A stretch of 64,000 nt of DNA from Bacteroidota bacterium (GTDB lineage Bacteria > Bacteroidota > Bacteroidia > AKYH767-A > OLB10): the NCBI GenBank assembly GCA_023251535.1, contig JAHEYP010000001.1, forward strand, positions 293,837 through 357,836. Reading direction: 5' to 3'. A program made the translations under genes and the position numbers. How positions within the stretch are numbered: the first letter of the stretch is position 1; every line of letters starts with the position of its first letter. The notes under the pieces were generated by a model, which had not been told where the DNA came from, did not search any database, and was given only the letters and a program-made list of their open reading frames with translations. Below are positions 17,789-25,868 of the stretch, one piece after another.

Positions 17789-19075
17789 CTAAGAGAGGCT
17801 GCTGAGTGCAGTTCTCAAGGTCTCGAGCATAGAAGGAATCATTTCCTTTTTGCACGTCCCTACCGACAAGCGATACCACGTAGAATCCTTCGAAGCACCG
17901 AAAGCGGCAAACGGAACGATAGCCATTTTAGCCTCATTCAAGATAAACGCAGTAATGTCTTCGGATGTTGCTAACACTTTGCCTGATGCAGTTTTCTTTC
18001 CCTTCAAATCGAATTGAACGGTAAGATAGATAGCAGCCATCGGCTCGATACATCTAACACCTAAACCTGCATTATGCATCTCGGTAAATCCGTCGTAAAA
18101 AGCATGCAAACGATCTTCCACTTCCTTCTTGAAGTTGATCATATATTCTTCCACAGCAGCAGTATTTGCCATGAATCGACCGGCAGCCACTTGTTCAGCC
18201 TTCGGCGACCAAGCACCTACGTGTGAAAGAATTGATTTCATTTTATCGATCACATTCACCGGACCGAAAGCCCAGCCTACACGAATACCAGTAGCGGCAA
18301 TCGACTTCGATAATCCATCAACAAAAATGGTATAAGGGCGTAAATCGGGACATAAGGAAACAGGATCATAGTGATTATTATCGCCAAAAGTGAGCGCGCT
18401 GTAAATCTGATCATACATCAAATACAACGGTTTTTCATCAGGGCGACGACTATTATTCTCCTCTAAAACCATATCGCAAATCACCTGCAATTGATCCTTT
18501 GTAAATACAGTTCCCGTAGGATTCTGAGGAGAGCAAAGCGCGAGTAAAACAGCACCCCTTAAGTGAGGGCGAATAGCATCTGCCGTAGGCATGAAATTAT
18601 TCTCAGGCAACGCTTCAACAGCAACACCTTTCGCTTGCATTAAATGACAATAGTGATTGTTATTCCAGCTTGGCACAGGATAAATTACTTTATCACCTGG
18701 ATCGATAAGCGTAGAATAGATTCCATAGATTACAGGACGTGCACCACCTGCGATTAACACCTCATCGGGGCTGTACTTCAATCCTTGGAAACGCTCAATA
18801 AACGCAGAAACTTCCTTGCGCAAGTCGAGCATTCCGTTAGCAACGGGATAATTCGTATGACCTTCTTGATAGGCTTTAATGATTTCATCACGCAATACAG
18901 TAGGAATCGGGAAAACAGCAGGATCGAAATCGCCAATGGTGAGATTGGCTATTTTTTCACCTTTCTTGATTAATTCGTTAACCTCATTTGCGAGCTTAAT
19001 AATTTCAGATCCGATTAAATGTTCTGCCATGTGAGAAACAGGAAAAACGGAGGGCTTTTGAAGAGTAGTTGACAT
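17789..19075 (-). CDS. PLP-dependent class I/II aminotransferase
   Basis: The 428-residue product is a fold-type I aminotransferase of the aspartate aminotransferase superfamily. Signatures: LTIGDFDPAVFPIP and the GHTNYPVANGMLDLR start region, then AGGARPVIYG, CSPQNPTGTVF, YDQIYSALTF and the PLP-lysine segment FVDGLSKSIAATGIRVGW. The C-terminal part has WYRLSVGTCKKEMI. It is close in size to aspartate and kynurenine-type aminotransferases, so the amino donor cannot be fixed from sequence. It stands alone, with an exact -7 element upstream. The manC gene lies 78 bp downstream on the same strand. Confidence 0.88.
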   Translation of the reverse strand: MSTTLQKPSVFPVSHMAEHLIGSEIIKLANEVNELIKKGEKIANLTIGDFDPAVFPIPTVLRDEIIKAYQEGHTNYPVANGMLDLRKEVSAFIERFQGLKYSPDEVLIAGGARPVIYGIYSTLIDPGDKVIYPVPSWNNNHYCHLMQAKGVAVEALPENNFMPTADAIRPHLRGAVLLALCSPQNPTGTVFTKDQLQVICDMVLEENNSRRPDEKPLYLMYDQIYSALTFGDNNHYDPVSLCPDLRPYTIFVDGLSKSIAATGIRVGWAFGPVNVIDKMKSILSHVGAWSPKAEQVAAGRFMANTAAVEEYMINFKKEVEDRLHAFYDGFTEMHNAGLGVRCIEPMAAIYLTVQFDLKGKKTASGKVLATSEDITAFILNEAKMAIVPFAAFGASKDSTWYRLSVGTCKKEMIPSMLETLRTALSSLS

Positions 19076-19094
19076 TGGTATAAATACTATGTTG

Positions 19095-19102
19095 CAAACC
19101 TA
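19095..19102 (-). promoter_or_regulatory. -7 promoter element of the aminotransferase gene
   Basis: TAGGTTTG on the minus strand matches TAnnTTTG exactly, 19 bases before the ATG at 19075. Confidence 0.5.
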
Positions 19103-19295
19103 CATAAAAGAAGGCGGAAGGCCTCGTTTTTTATGGTATTTTATGAGGAATTTTTATTGTGGATGTTGATAAATTTTACGGTCGCGACAGCCATTCTGCA
19201 ATTCATGTATTTTGATATCAGTGCTTTAAGTAGTTTGGGTTGATAATTGTTAGAAATATTCAGCTAGGAGGCATCGGATGGGCTGAATAGTATCC

Positions 19296-19303
19296 TAATT
19301 TTG
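19296..19303 (+). promoter_or_regulatory. -7 element 4 bases before the 19308 start codon
   Basis: TAATTTTG matches TAnnTTTG exactly and ends four bases before the ATG at 19308. Transcription would be expected to begin at about the start codon itself. Confidence 0.5.
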
Positions 19304-19307
19304 CTGC

Positions 19308-20519
19308 ATGAGATCGAAACCGGTTTATCTGATTTTTTCGTTGCTGATGGCATTATTCTTTACCAATGCTTTGGCGGGTAAAGTTCAAAAAAAGGCAGTG
19401 GTAGCAAAAGTGTATCCTGTTATTACCGAACCCGCACTTCAGGACATACTAACGCGTGCAGTTCAGAGCTGGCAAGCAGGTAATGCGTCGGATGCATATG
19501 CTACTCTCGATAGCATCAACTACCAAGAGTTGAATGAAACGAATGCCTCCTCGAAAGCGAAGGCAGCACTATGGACAGCCACCTATTTACAAGCTCAATA
19601 TAAATTTCGTCAAGCGGCTATTTACCTTGATAGTGCAATGATGTTTTCGACGAAATTTTCGAAAGCAGATGAATTGAAACGCACCTACGAAGCTTATTCA
19701 TCGTACTATTTAGCAACAGGAAATGCAAAAGGAGCTATTGCGTCGATGCAAGCGGCAACTAAAATTAAAGACAGCATTTCACAAGCTGCATCTGCTCAAA
19801 CCATCGACTCATTACAAAAGGCAGTTGCAAAATATCGTCAAGAATCAGAAAATGCTGTACCTGCAGAAAGTGTTACCGATAATAAAAATGTAAATGCCAT
19901 TGGCACCACTACCATTATGCTGGGTGTTGTTATCGGCTTATTATTAATTGTGGTTTTAATGCTTTACGGAAAACTACAACGCTTACGCAGCCTTCCTCCT
20001 GCTCCTATTACGCGAAAAATTGAAAAGCCTACTCCGACGCCAGCACAAGAAAAGAAACAAGAATCGGCGTCAGGAGAAGAAAACAAAACGAGCAAGCCAG
20101 AAACAGGCTTTCCGAAACTAGAACAACAAGTAATAGCTCATGCTCCAAATAACCTAACGGCACGCCTATCCGAAGTTGAATTAGTTTTAATCAGAGCAGA
20201 TGTTCTAAGTAATTATGGTGATCAAAAATCGATTAAGAGTTTATTAACGGAATACAATACACAGTTACCGTTGATCATGAAAAATCTCGATGATTCAATT
20301 ACCTTAAACGAAAACGAACCAATTATTAGATCTCTCGAATACTTGAAGCCTTACTTATCGGCTTTCGGAATGCAGAGCACTTTAGTGATGTTAAAAGAAA
20401 TAGAAGACGAAGCGCCAACATCGAAGCCGACAAAATTATTATCGAGAGTTTTTCAAGTGAGAAATCACTGCCGCCGAGCGCTCGACGAATCGAAATCGCT
20501 TCTCGAAAAAATCAACTGA
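19308..20519 (+). CDS. Membrane protein with TPR-like sensor region and degenerate Hpt-like tail
   Basis: The 403-residue product has a signal peptide (about 1-23), a periplasmic helical region to about 195 with a repeat pattern like TPR (WQAGNASDAYATLDS, LYLATGNAKGAIAS-type pairs), and a transmembrane helix at about 200-222 (TTIMLGVVIGLLLIVVLMLY). A Pro/Glu/Lys linker follows. Residues 285-403 form a four-helix segment with RSLEYLKPYLSAFGMQSTLV, which resembles the core of histidine phosphotransfer (Hpt) domains. The position of the phosphorylated histidine holds glutamate (about E344). No kinase or receiver domain is present. It could be a signalling scaffold; this is inference, and the family is not one I can name. 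Confidence 0.75.
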   Translation: MRSKPVYLIFSLLMALFFTNALAGKVQKKAVVAKVYPVITEPALQDILTRAVQSWQAGNASDAYATLDSINYQELNETNASSKAKAALWTATYLQAQYKFRQAAIYLDSAMMFSTKFSKADELKRTYEAYSSYYLATGNAKGAIASMQAATKIKDSISQAASAQTIDSLQKAVAKYRQESENAVPAESVTDNKNVNAIGTTTIMLGVVIGLLLIVVLMLYGKLQRLRSLPPAPITRKIEKPTPTPAQEKKQESASGEENKTSKPETGFPKLEQQVIAHAPNNLTARLSEVELVLIRADVLSNYGDQKSIKSLLTEYNTQLPLIMKNLDDSITLNENEPIIRSLEYLKPYLSAFGMQSTLVMLKEIEDEAPTSKPTKLLSRVFQVRNHCRRALDESKSLLEKIN

Positions 20520-20523
20520 TAAA

Positions 20524-20553
20524 AAAAAGACATTCATTGCTGAATGTCTTTTT
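20524..20553. terminator. Bidirectional terminator between convergent genes
   Basis: Arms AAAAAGACATTCA (20524-20536) and TGAATGTCTTTTT (20541-20553) with a 4-base loop lie between the Hpt-like gene and kmo, which converge. T runs are present on both strands. Confidence 0.85.
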
Positions 20554-20565
20554 ATGCTTTATGTA

Positions 20566-21915
20566 TTATTTAAAATACTCTAACATTGAAATTATTTTCT
20601 CTTCTACTTCAGGAGTATTCCACTTATTCTCGATATCAGGCATATTCATTACTTGTTGCATAATCGATTCTTGCTTTTGTCCTTCGCGATATGCTTCGCT
20701 GTATCTGATATGCGGACTATACGTTACCATAGTGTACAATGGAATCCATTTATCGGGATGTTTTTCACTAAACCAATTCTCGATTTTCTTTTGCAATAAG
20801 AAAGAAGGCTTACCTACTCTATCACGCATCTCAACAAAATTATCGAGTGCAAGTTGAGCGATAGCATCAGAATCAGGCTTACGTGACTTCTGGAATTCTT
20901 CAAAGATAGTATCCCAATCTTCTCCGTATTTCTCCATCATCTTATCGAGCACCACACAATCTTCAAATCCGCAATTCATACCTTGTCCATAGAAAGGAAC
21001 AATACCATGTGCTGAATCACCCACCATCAAGAATTTATCTTGATATCTCCATGGATAACAACGAACTGTCATCAATGAAGAAGTAGGATTCGTAAAGAAT
21101 TCTTTCTCAAGATTCGGAATCATTGGAACGAAATCGGCGAAATTCGTTTTAAAGAATTCCAATGCTTTCTCTTCTGAATTAATTGTTTTAAATGACGTCT
21201 CACCATCGAAAGGAAAAAACAATGTACAAGTAAACGATTTATCCATGTTTGGCAAAGCAATCAACATATACGAATCGCGTGGCCAGATATGCAAAGCATT
21301 CGGCTCCATAGCAAACTCACCGCTTGCTGTTGGAGGAATGGTTAACTCTTTATAGCCATGTTCGAGATACGTTTGAGAATACGTAAATAAATCGGTAGAC
21401 AATTGCATTTGCAAACGACCAGCAGAAAACGCACCATCGGTAGAGAACACGCGATCTGCAGATACTTCAACAATTTCTTTAGTGTCGTTATCTTCAAAAT
21501 GAGCAACGGCAGTTTTCAAATCAATATGCGTACAACGTTTATTGAAATGAATTTTCACACCATGCTTCTCTGCAAGATCCATCAATACACAATTCAATCC
21601 TCCTCGAGAAACCGAATTGATAGCTTGACCATCTTTACCATAAGCTTGATACGTCAACTTCCCGTCTTTGCTATGCATCATACGTCCTGCCATTGGAATA
21701 GCGACCTTTTTAATTTCGTCGACAATACCGACACCTGCTAGTCCTGCCCAGCCTCTATCACTTAAAGCTAAGTTGATAGATCGTCCGGCGCTGATACGAT
21801 TTTTACGTAAATCGGGACGACGTTCATAAACAGTAACGTTATAACCTCGCTTTGCGAGATAAATACTTAACAAAGATCCAACGAGTCCGGACCCGATAAG
21901 TGTAAAATTCTTCAT
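20566..21915 (-). CDS. kmo: Kynurenine 3-monooxygenase
   Basis: The 449-residue product is an FAD monooxygenase that hydroxylates L-kynurenine to 3-hydroxykynurenine with NADPH and oxygen. The N-terminus is the FAD-binding Rossmann motif (IGSGLVGSLLSIYLAKRG), followed by RSINLALSDRGWAGL and MAGRMMHSKDG. Family-specific substrate residues lie in HIWPRDSYMLIALPN, and the second FAD motif is MVGDSAHGIVPFYGQGMNCG with FEDC. The C-terminal part has MRDRVGKPSFLLQKKIE and YTMVTYSPHIRYSEA. Bacterial and eukaryotic enzymes align throughout. The next enzyme, kynureninase, is coded 2.5 kb away on the same strand. No tryptophan dioxygenase or 3-hydroxyanthranilate dioxygenase is in view. Confidence 0.93.
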   Translation of the reverse strand: MKNFTLIGSGLVGSLLSIYLAKRGYNVTVYERRPDLRKNRISAGRSINLALSDRGWAGLAGVGIVDEIKKVAIPMAGRMMHSKDGKLTYQAYGKDGQAINSVSRGGLNCVLMDLAEKHGVKIHFNKRCTHIDLKTAVAHFEDNDTKEIVEVSADRVFSTDGAFSAGRLQMQLSTDLFTYSQTYLEHGYKELTIPPTASGEFAMEPNALHIWPRDSYMLIALPNMDKSFTCTLFFPFDGETSFKTINSEEKALEFFKTNFADFVPMIPNLEKEFFTNPTSSLMTVRCYPWRYQDKFLMVGDSAHGIVPFYGQGMNCGFEDCVVLDKMMEKYGEDWDTIFEEFQKSRKPDSDAIAQLALDNFVEMRDRVGKPSFLLQKKIENWFSEKHPDKWIPLYTMVTYSPHIRYSEAYREGQKQESIMQQVMNMPDIENKWNTPEVEEKIISMLEYFK

Positions 21916-21978
21916 GAGATTAATTATGAATTTGCGATTGAGTGCCCCAAATTAGTGAAAACCCTTTGAATAAATCCT

Positions 21979-21986
21979 TAGTTTTG
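21979..21986 (+). promoter_or_regulatory. -7 promoter element of the 22019 gene
   Basis: TAGTTTTG matches TAnnTTTG exactly, 32 bases before the ATG at 22019. Confidence 0.5.
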
Positions 21987-22018
21987 TAAATCCTGATTAA
22001 TATCAAACAAAATTCTTC

Positions 22019-23254
22019 ATGTCACAGGTACGATTAGTGCTTCTTGCGATACTTATAAGCTGTTTTTCTACCATCTCCTACGCACAAACAAAAATATTAT
22101 TCGATGCTTCAAAAGCCGAAGCGGCGGGCAATGCCGATTGGGTGATTGATGCTGATGCTCACAATATTGGTTATTTCAACGGACCTGCTCAAATTGGGGG
22201 CACCGAATCGAATGCGCAAAAGATTCCTACTCCATTGCAAGCGACAATTACGACGAGTACCGCAGAAACCTATTGGATGGGAGGAATATCTAATTGGGGA
22301 ATTGATTGCGTTAAGAAAGGATATACAGTAGAATCACTTCCATACAATGGAGCCATCACATACGGACAATCGAGCAATACACAAGACCTTTCAAACTATA
22401 AGGTATTTGTTATTTGCGAACCGAATATTTTATTTACTGCGGCTCAAAAAACGGCAATGCTTCAATTCGTTCAAAATGGAGGAGGATTGTTTATGGTATG
22501 TGATCATGGAAATAGCGATCGCAACGGAGATGGGTACGATTCGCAAATGATATGGAACGACTTCATGACGAACAATAGTGTGCAAGCTAATCCTTTTGGA
22601 TTTTCATTCGACTCACTCGACTTCTCACAAACAAGCAACAACATTGCAAGCATTGCAACCGATACTATACTTCATGGGCCTTATGGAAATGTAACATCAA
22701 TCGATTTCAACGGCGGTACTGCAATGACGTTATATCCATCTGTTAATGCGAATGTAAAAGGACTGATTTATAAAAGTGGTAGCAGCAGTACAGGGAATAC
22801 GAATGCACTAATGGTTCGCTCGAGATATGGACTCGGAAAAGTTGCTGCCATTGGAGATAGCTCACCTGCTGATGACGGAACAGGAGATGCAAATGATGTT
22901 TTATACGACGGATATATTACTGGTGCTAACGGCAACAATCGCAAAGCCATCATGAATGCAACGTATTGGTTAGCGACGAATAATAATGTAACAGGAATAT
23001 CGGACAATGAAACTACATCATTTAATATTTTTCCGAATCCTGCACAAGAAGAACTTACAATCATTCCATTCAATGAAATTAAGATCGGCACATTTACGTT
23101 AGTAAATATTTTAGGAGAAGAAATATTTTCAGAAAGCCTAAACGGCCAAGATCGTATATCCGTTAACGTTAGTTCCTTTAGCAATGGAATATATTTCGCC
23201 AGTATTTTATCTGAAGGAAATAAAAGCTCACGGAAAATTATTGTAGCGCATTAA
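22019..23254 (+). CDS. T9SS-secreted protein with a glutamine-amidotransferase-like fold
   Basis: The 411-residue product has a signal peptide (residues 1-22, ending SYAQ). Residues 23-310 resemble the DUF4350/ThuA-type amidotransferase-like fold: LSNYKVFVICEPNILFTAA, then QFVQNGGGLFMVCDHGNSD, and near the end GLGKVAAIGDSSPADDGTGD and ATYWLATN. No catalytic Cys-His-Glu triad of true amidotransferases was identified, so the domain may bind sugar or metal instead. A T9SS sorting domain follows, with FNIFPNPAQEELTIIP, LVNILGEEIFSESLNGQDR and FSNGIYFASI, ending KIIVAH. It lies on the plus strand between the two kynurenine genes. Confidence 0.8.
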   Translation: MSQVRLVLLAILISCFSTISYAQTKILFDASKAEAAGNADWVIDADAHNIGYFNGPAQIGGTESNAQKIPTPLQATITTSTAETYWMGGISNWGIDCVKKGYTVESLPYNGAITYGQSSNTQDLSNYKVFVICEPNILFTAAQKTAMLQFVQNGGGLFMVCDHGNSDRNGDGYDSQMIWNDFMTNNSVQANPFGFSFDSLDFSQTSNNIASIATDTILHGPYGNVTSIDFNGGTAMTLYPSVNANVKGLIYKSGSSSTGNTNALMVRSRYGLGKVAAIGDSSPADDGTGDANDVLYDGYITGANGNNRKAIMNATYWLATNNNVTGISDNETTSFNIFPNPAQEELTIIPFNEIKIGTFTLVNILGEEIFSESLNGQDRISVNVSSFSNGIYFASILSEGNKSSRKIIVAH

Positions 23255-23278
23255 TGATCATTATTTATAATGATCATT
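23253..23278. terminator. Palindrome carrying both stop codons of convergent genes
   Basis: Perfect 12-bp arms AATGATCATTAT (23253-23264) and ATAATGATCATT (23267-23278) flank two bases. The palindrome includes parts of the stop codons of the 22019 gene and of the YdeI-like gene. It is AT-rich with no long T run, so terminator activity is only possible. Confidence 0.4.
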
Positions 23279-23869
23279 TAACCCTTTGCGTTGATCAACT
23301 AAATCGATTACTTTATCGAGACGCTTTAGTCGTGTTTCATCTCGTTTAGCATCGGTTATCCACATCACCATTTCCTTACGTTTATAATATGCTAACTCGT
23401 CGAATGCCTTTGTAAGTTTTAACTTAGCGAGAGCCTTTTTAAGATCGTCGGGAACCACAACTACTTTTTCATCGGGTGCAACTTTTACAACCACTCCAGC
23501 TTTATTATTCGCGGCTGCTTCCTTCAGATAGGCTTTTAAAATAGTTGCCTTAATTTCTTTAACATCGGTAAACTTAATATTTCTATTATGTTGGTTACCT
23601 GGATTAGTGATTAATATTTTATGCGGATCTTTAAGCATTGCGCCTTGAAAAAAAGCGATGGCCACATGCGATTTAAACGCACCGAAGCCGCATACCATAC
23701 CATGATAATAAAAATTCGGGCCCCATTTCCAATCTTCGATAACATCAGGAATCGCTGCATGAATTAACTCACGCAACTTAACACAAATTTCGTGAGAGAA
23801 AGGAGGCAACGCATCAATATACTCTGTAATAAGTAATGAAGCACCAGGATGATGTTTAGACTTCGCCAT
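23261..23869 (-). CDS. DUF1801/YdeI-OmdA family protein
   Basis: The 202-residue product has an N-terminal DUF1801-type domain (LPPFSHEICVKLRELIHAAI, IEDWKWGPNFYYHGMVCGFG, HVAIAFFQGAMLKDP) and a C-terminal bacteriocin-protection YdeI/OmdA-like helical domain (DDLKKALAKLKLTKAFDEL, YYKRKEMVMWITDAKRDETR). Family members are soluble; their biochemical role is not established, so no function is assigned. It is the last gene of kynU-GNAT-YdeI, starting 8 bp after the GNAT stop. Confidence 0.88.
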   Translation of the reverse strand: MAKSKHHPGASLLITEYIDALPPFSHEICVKLRELIHAAIPDVIEDWKWGPNFYYHGMVCGFGAFKSHVAIAFFQGAMLKDPHKILITNPGNQHNRNIKFTDVKEIKATILKAYLKEAAANNKAGVVVKVAPDEKVVVVPDDLKKALAKLKLTKAFDELAYYKRKEMVMWITDAKRDETRLKRLDKVIDLVDQRKGLNDHYK

Positions 23870-23877
23870 ACTCCAAT

Positions 23878-24420
23878 TTATTTCAAATTATGGAAATCTT
23901 CTAGCGTCATTACCCATTGCTTCACGGGTTGTTCGAAATTGATTGGACCTGGAACAGTAACATACTCTTTCACGAAAGTAAATCCCGCTTTAGGCAATGT
24001 TTTATTGGGAGCATCATTTAATGCATAAGGCTCACAAATTAATTTTTTCAAACTAAAATTCTTGAAGAAAAAAGGCAGTGACAATTTCACCAGCTCAGCT
24101 CCATATCCCGAGCGGCGCAATAACGGTTCCCACAAATGCAAATGCATATGTGCTTCTTCACCGAATGAAATCATATTGATATTACAATGACCTACGGCTC
24201 GATTATTCACATACCAAATTACAGGATATGCTTGTTTCTCAGCATAAGGAAGAGCATATTGATGAGTCAAGCGATCAATCAACACATCGCCAGAAACGCG
24301 TTTCGATAAATCGACGCCTAAACTTTCTAAAAAAGAATCGGAAGCCTTATCCCAATACTCCGCAATTAAACGGATATCCTGCAGAGTTGCTTCTTTAACA
24401 TCGATAGACAGGTCAGCCAT
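23878..24420 (-). CDS. GNAT family N-acetyltransferase
   Basis: The 180-residue product has the acyl-CoA-binding layout of the RimJ/RimL-like GNATs: VKEATLQDIRLIAEYWDKA at the start, IWYVNNRAVGHCNINMISFG, then HLHLWEPLLRRSGYGAELVK with the R/Q-x-x-G-x-G/A signature (RRSGYG), and KLICEPYALNDAPNKTLPK ending in AGFTFVKEYVTVPG. The substrate is not evident. It lies 11 bp after kynU and 8 bp before the YdeI-like gene, so it is almost certainly cotranscribed with kynureninase. A role in kynurenine metabolism is unproven. Confidence 0.88.
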   Translation of the reverse strand: MADLSIDVKEATLQDIRLIAEYWDKASDSFLESLGVDLSKRVSGDVLIDRLTHQYALPYAEKQAYPVIWYVNNRAVGHCNINMISFGEEAHMHLHLWEPLLRRSGYGAELVKLSLPFFFKNFSLKKLICEPYALNDAPNKTLPKAGFTFVKEYVTVPGPINFEQPVKQWVMTLEDFHNLK

Positions 24421-24431
24421 GAGATCATCGT

Positions 24432-25733
24432 TTAAATCGCATCTTTCAGCAATTGTCCGAAGCGATATGCGTCAACATATGAATTGTATAACGGCACTGG
24501 AGCTACGCGAATTACTCCACTACCTCTACCCTCTTGATCAGGTTCGCGCCAATCGGCGATAACACCTGCCCTAGTTAAATCATCAAAAATTTGTTTTCCG
24601 TCTGTAGCGAATTGCAAAGAAAGTTGGCAACCCTGTTGTTGTTTTTCGAAAGGAGTAATAACTGAGATAAGATTTTCTTTCCCTTTCTCTTTAAGCACTT
24701 CTCTAATTACAAATAGCAGGTATGAAGTTAGCTCCAAACTTTTCGAAACAAGTTTATCCATGGTTGCTTCATCGAACAACTCGAGTGATGCACGTAAGGC
24801 AGCTAATTCTAATATTGGTGCATTACTTAACTGCCAACTATCGGCAGAAAGAACTGGCGTAAACTGGTGTGGCATTTTAAATCGCGTTTCAGGATCATTA
24901 CCCCACCAACCTGCAAAGCGAGGGAGGTGTGGATTTTTTGCGTGACGTTCATTGACAAAAATCCCACCCACTGTTCCAGGACCACCATTTAAATATTTAT
25001 ACGAACACCATGCTGCGAAATCGACATTCCAATTATGCAATTCGAGTTTCAAATTTCCTGCAGCGTGAGCTAAATCAAATCCTGCGTAAGCACCTACTTC
25101 ATGCGCAGCATCCGTTATCAATTTCATATTAAGGACTTGCCCAGTAAAATAATGTACGCCACCAAACATCACTAAGGCTAGTTCATCACCACAATCATCA
25201 ATCGCTTTAAGAATATCTTCATTCGAAATAAGTTCACTTCCTTTTGAAGGCTCTAATTCAATAATAGCATCATCTGGATCGAAACCATGGAAGCGCGCTT
25301 GCGATTGCAAAGCATAACGATCGGAAGGGAAGGCACCTGCTTCACAAATAATTTTATAGCGATCTTTTGTTGGGCGATAGAATGAAACAAGAAGTAAATG
25401 GAGATTCACCGTTAAGTGATTCATCACAGCAACTTCTAACGGTGACGCACCTACGACATTTGCAATTGACTCACGCACCAACTCGTGATACTTAAACCAA
25501 CCTGTTTTAGGTTTAAAGTGGCCTTCAACTCCAAGGCGTGCCCAGTCTTGCAATTCTTCATTCACATAAACAGTAGTATTCTTAGGTTGGAGACCTAAAG
25601 AGTTACCACAGAAATAAACACAATCATGACCCTCATGTTGCGGAATAAAAAATTTATTTCTGAAAGAAGACAAAGAATCCTGCTGATCCTTTTTTTGGGC
25701 GAAGTCGATTGAATTTTCGAACGAAGAGCTCAT
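24432..25733 (-). CDS. kynU: Kynureninase
   Basis: The product has 433 residues from the ATG at 25733. A TTG at 25763 would add ten residues, but it lies inside the -7 element, so the ATG is preferred. It is the PLP enzyme that cleaves 3-hydroxykynurenine (or kynurenine) to 3-hydroxyanthranilate (anthranilate) and alanine. Motifs: YFCGNSLGLQPKNT, FKPKTGWFKYHELV, VAVMNHLTVNLHLLLVSFYR, AGFDLAHAAGN and WCSYKYLNGGPGTVGGIFV with the PLP lysine, then FAGWWGNDPETRFKM and ADWREPDQEGRGSGVIRVAP. It heads the kynU-GNAT-YdeI operon. Confidence 0.95.
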   Translation of the reverse strand: MSSSFENSIDFAQKKDQQDSLSSFRNKFFIPQHEGHDCVYFCGNSLGLQPKNTTVYVNEELQDWARLGVEGHFKPKTGWFKYHELVRESIANVVGASPLEVAVMNHLTVNLHLLLVSFYRPTKDRYKIICEAGAFPSDRYALQSQARFHGFDPDDAIIELEPSKGSELISNEDILKAIDDCGDELALVMFGGVHYFTGQVLNMKLITDAAHEVGAYAGFDLAHAAGNLKLELHNWNVDFAAWCSYKYLNGGPGTVGGIFVNERHAKNPHLPRFAGWWGNDPETRFKMPHQFTPVLSADSWQLSNAPILELAALRASLELFDEATMDKLVSKSLELTSYLLFVIREVLKEKGKENLISVITPFEKQQQGCQLSLQFATDGKQIFDDLTRAGVIADWREPDQEGRGSGVIRVAPVPLYNSYVDAYRFGQLLKDAI

Positions 25734-25760
25734 TGTATGAATATCGTAATTACGAACAAT

Positions 25761-25768
25761 CAAAGATA
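25761..25768 (-). promoter_or_regulatory. -7 promoter element of kynU
   Basis: TATCTTTG on the minus strand matches TAnnTTTG exactly, 27 bases before the ATG at 25733. It supports that ATG over the upstream TTG. Confidence 0.6.
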
Positions 25769-25818
25769 GAATTGAAGAATGAATAGTACACGAAATACTT
25801 CATAATATTTTCGACACA

Positions 25819-25852
25819 AAACAAAGAAGGCACTCGAGTGGAGTGCCTTCTT
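25819..25852 (-). terminator. Terminator of the act-cox operon
   Basis: Arms AAGAAGGCACTC (25824-25835) and GAGTGCCTTCTT (25841-25852) with a 5-base loop. On the minus strand the hairpin is followed by TTTGTTTTG. It lies 17 bases past the coxA stop. Confidence 0.85.
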
Positions 25853-25868
25853 AAATATAAGAATCAGA

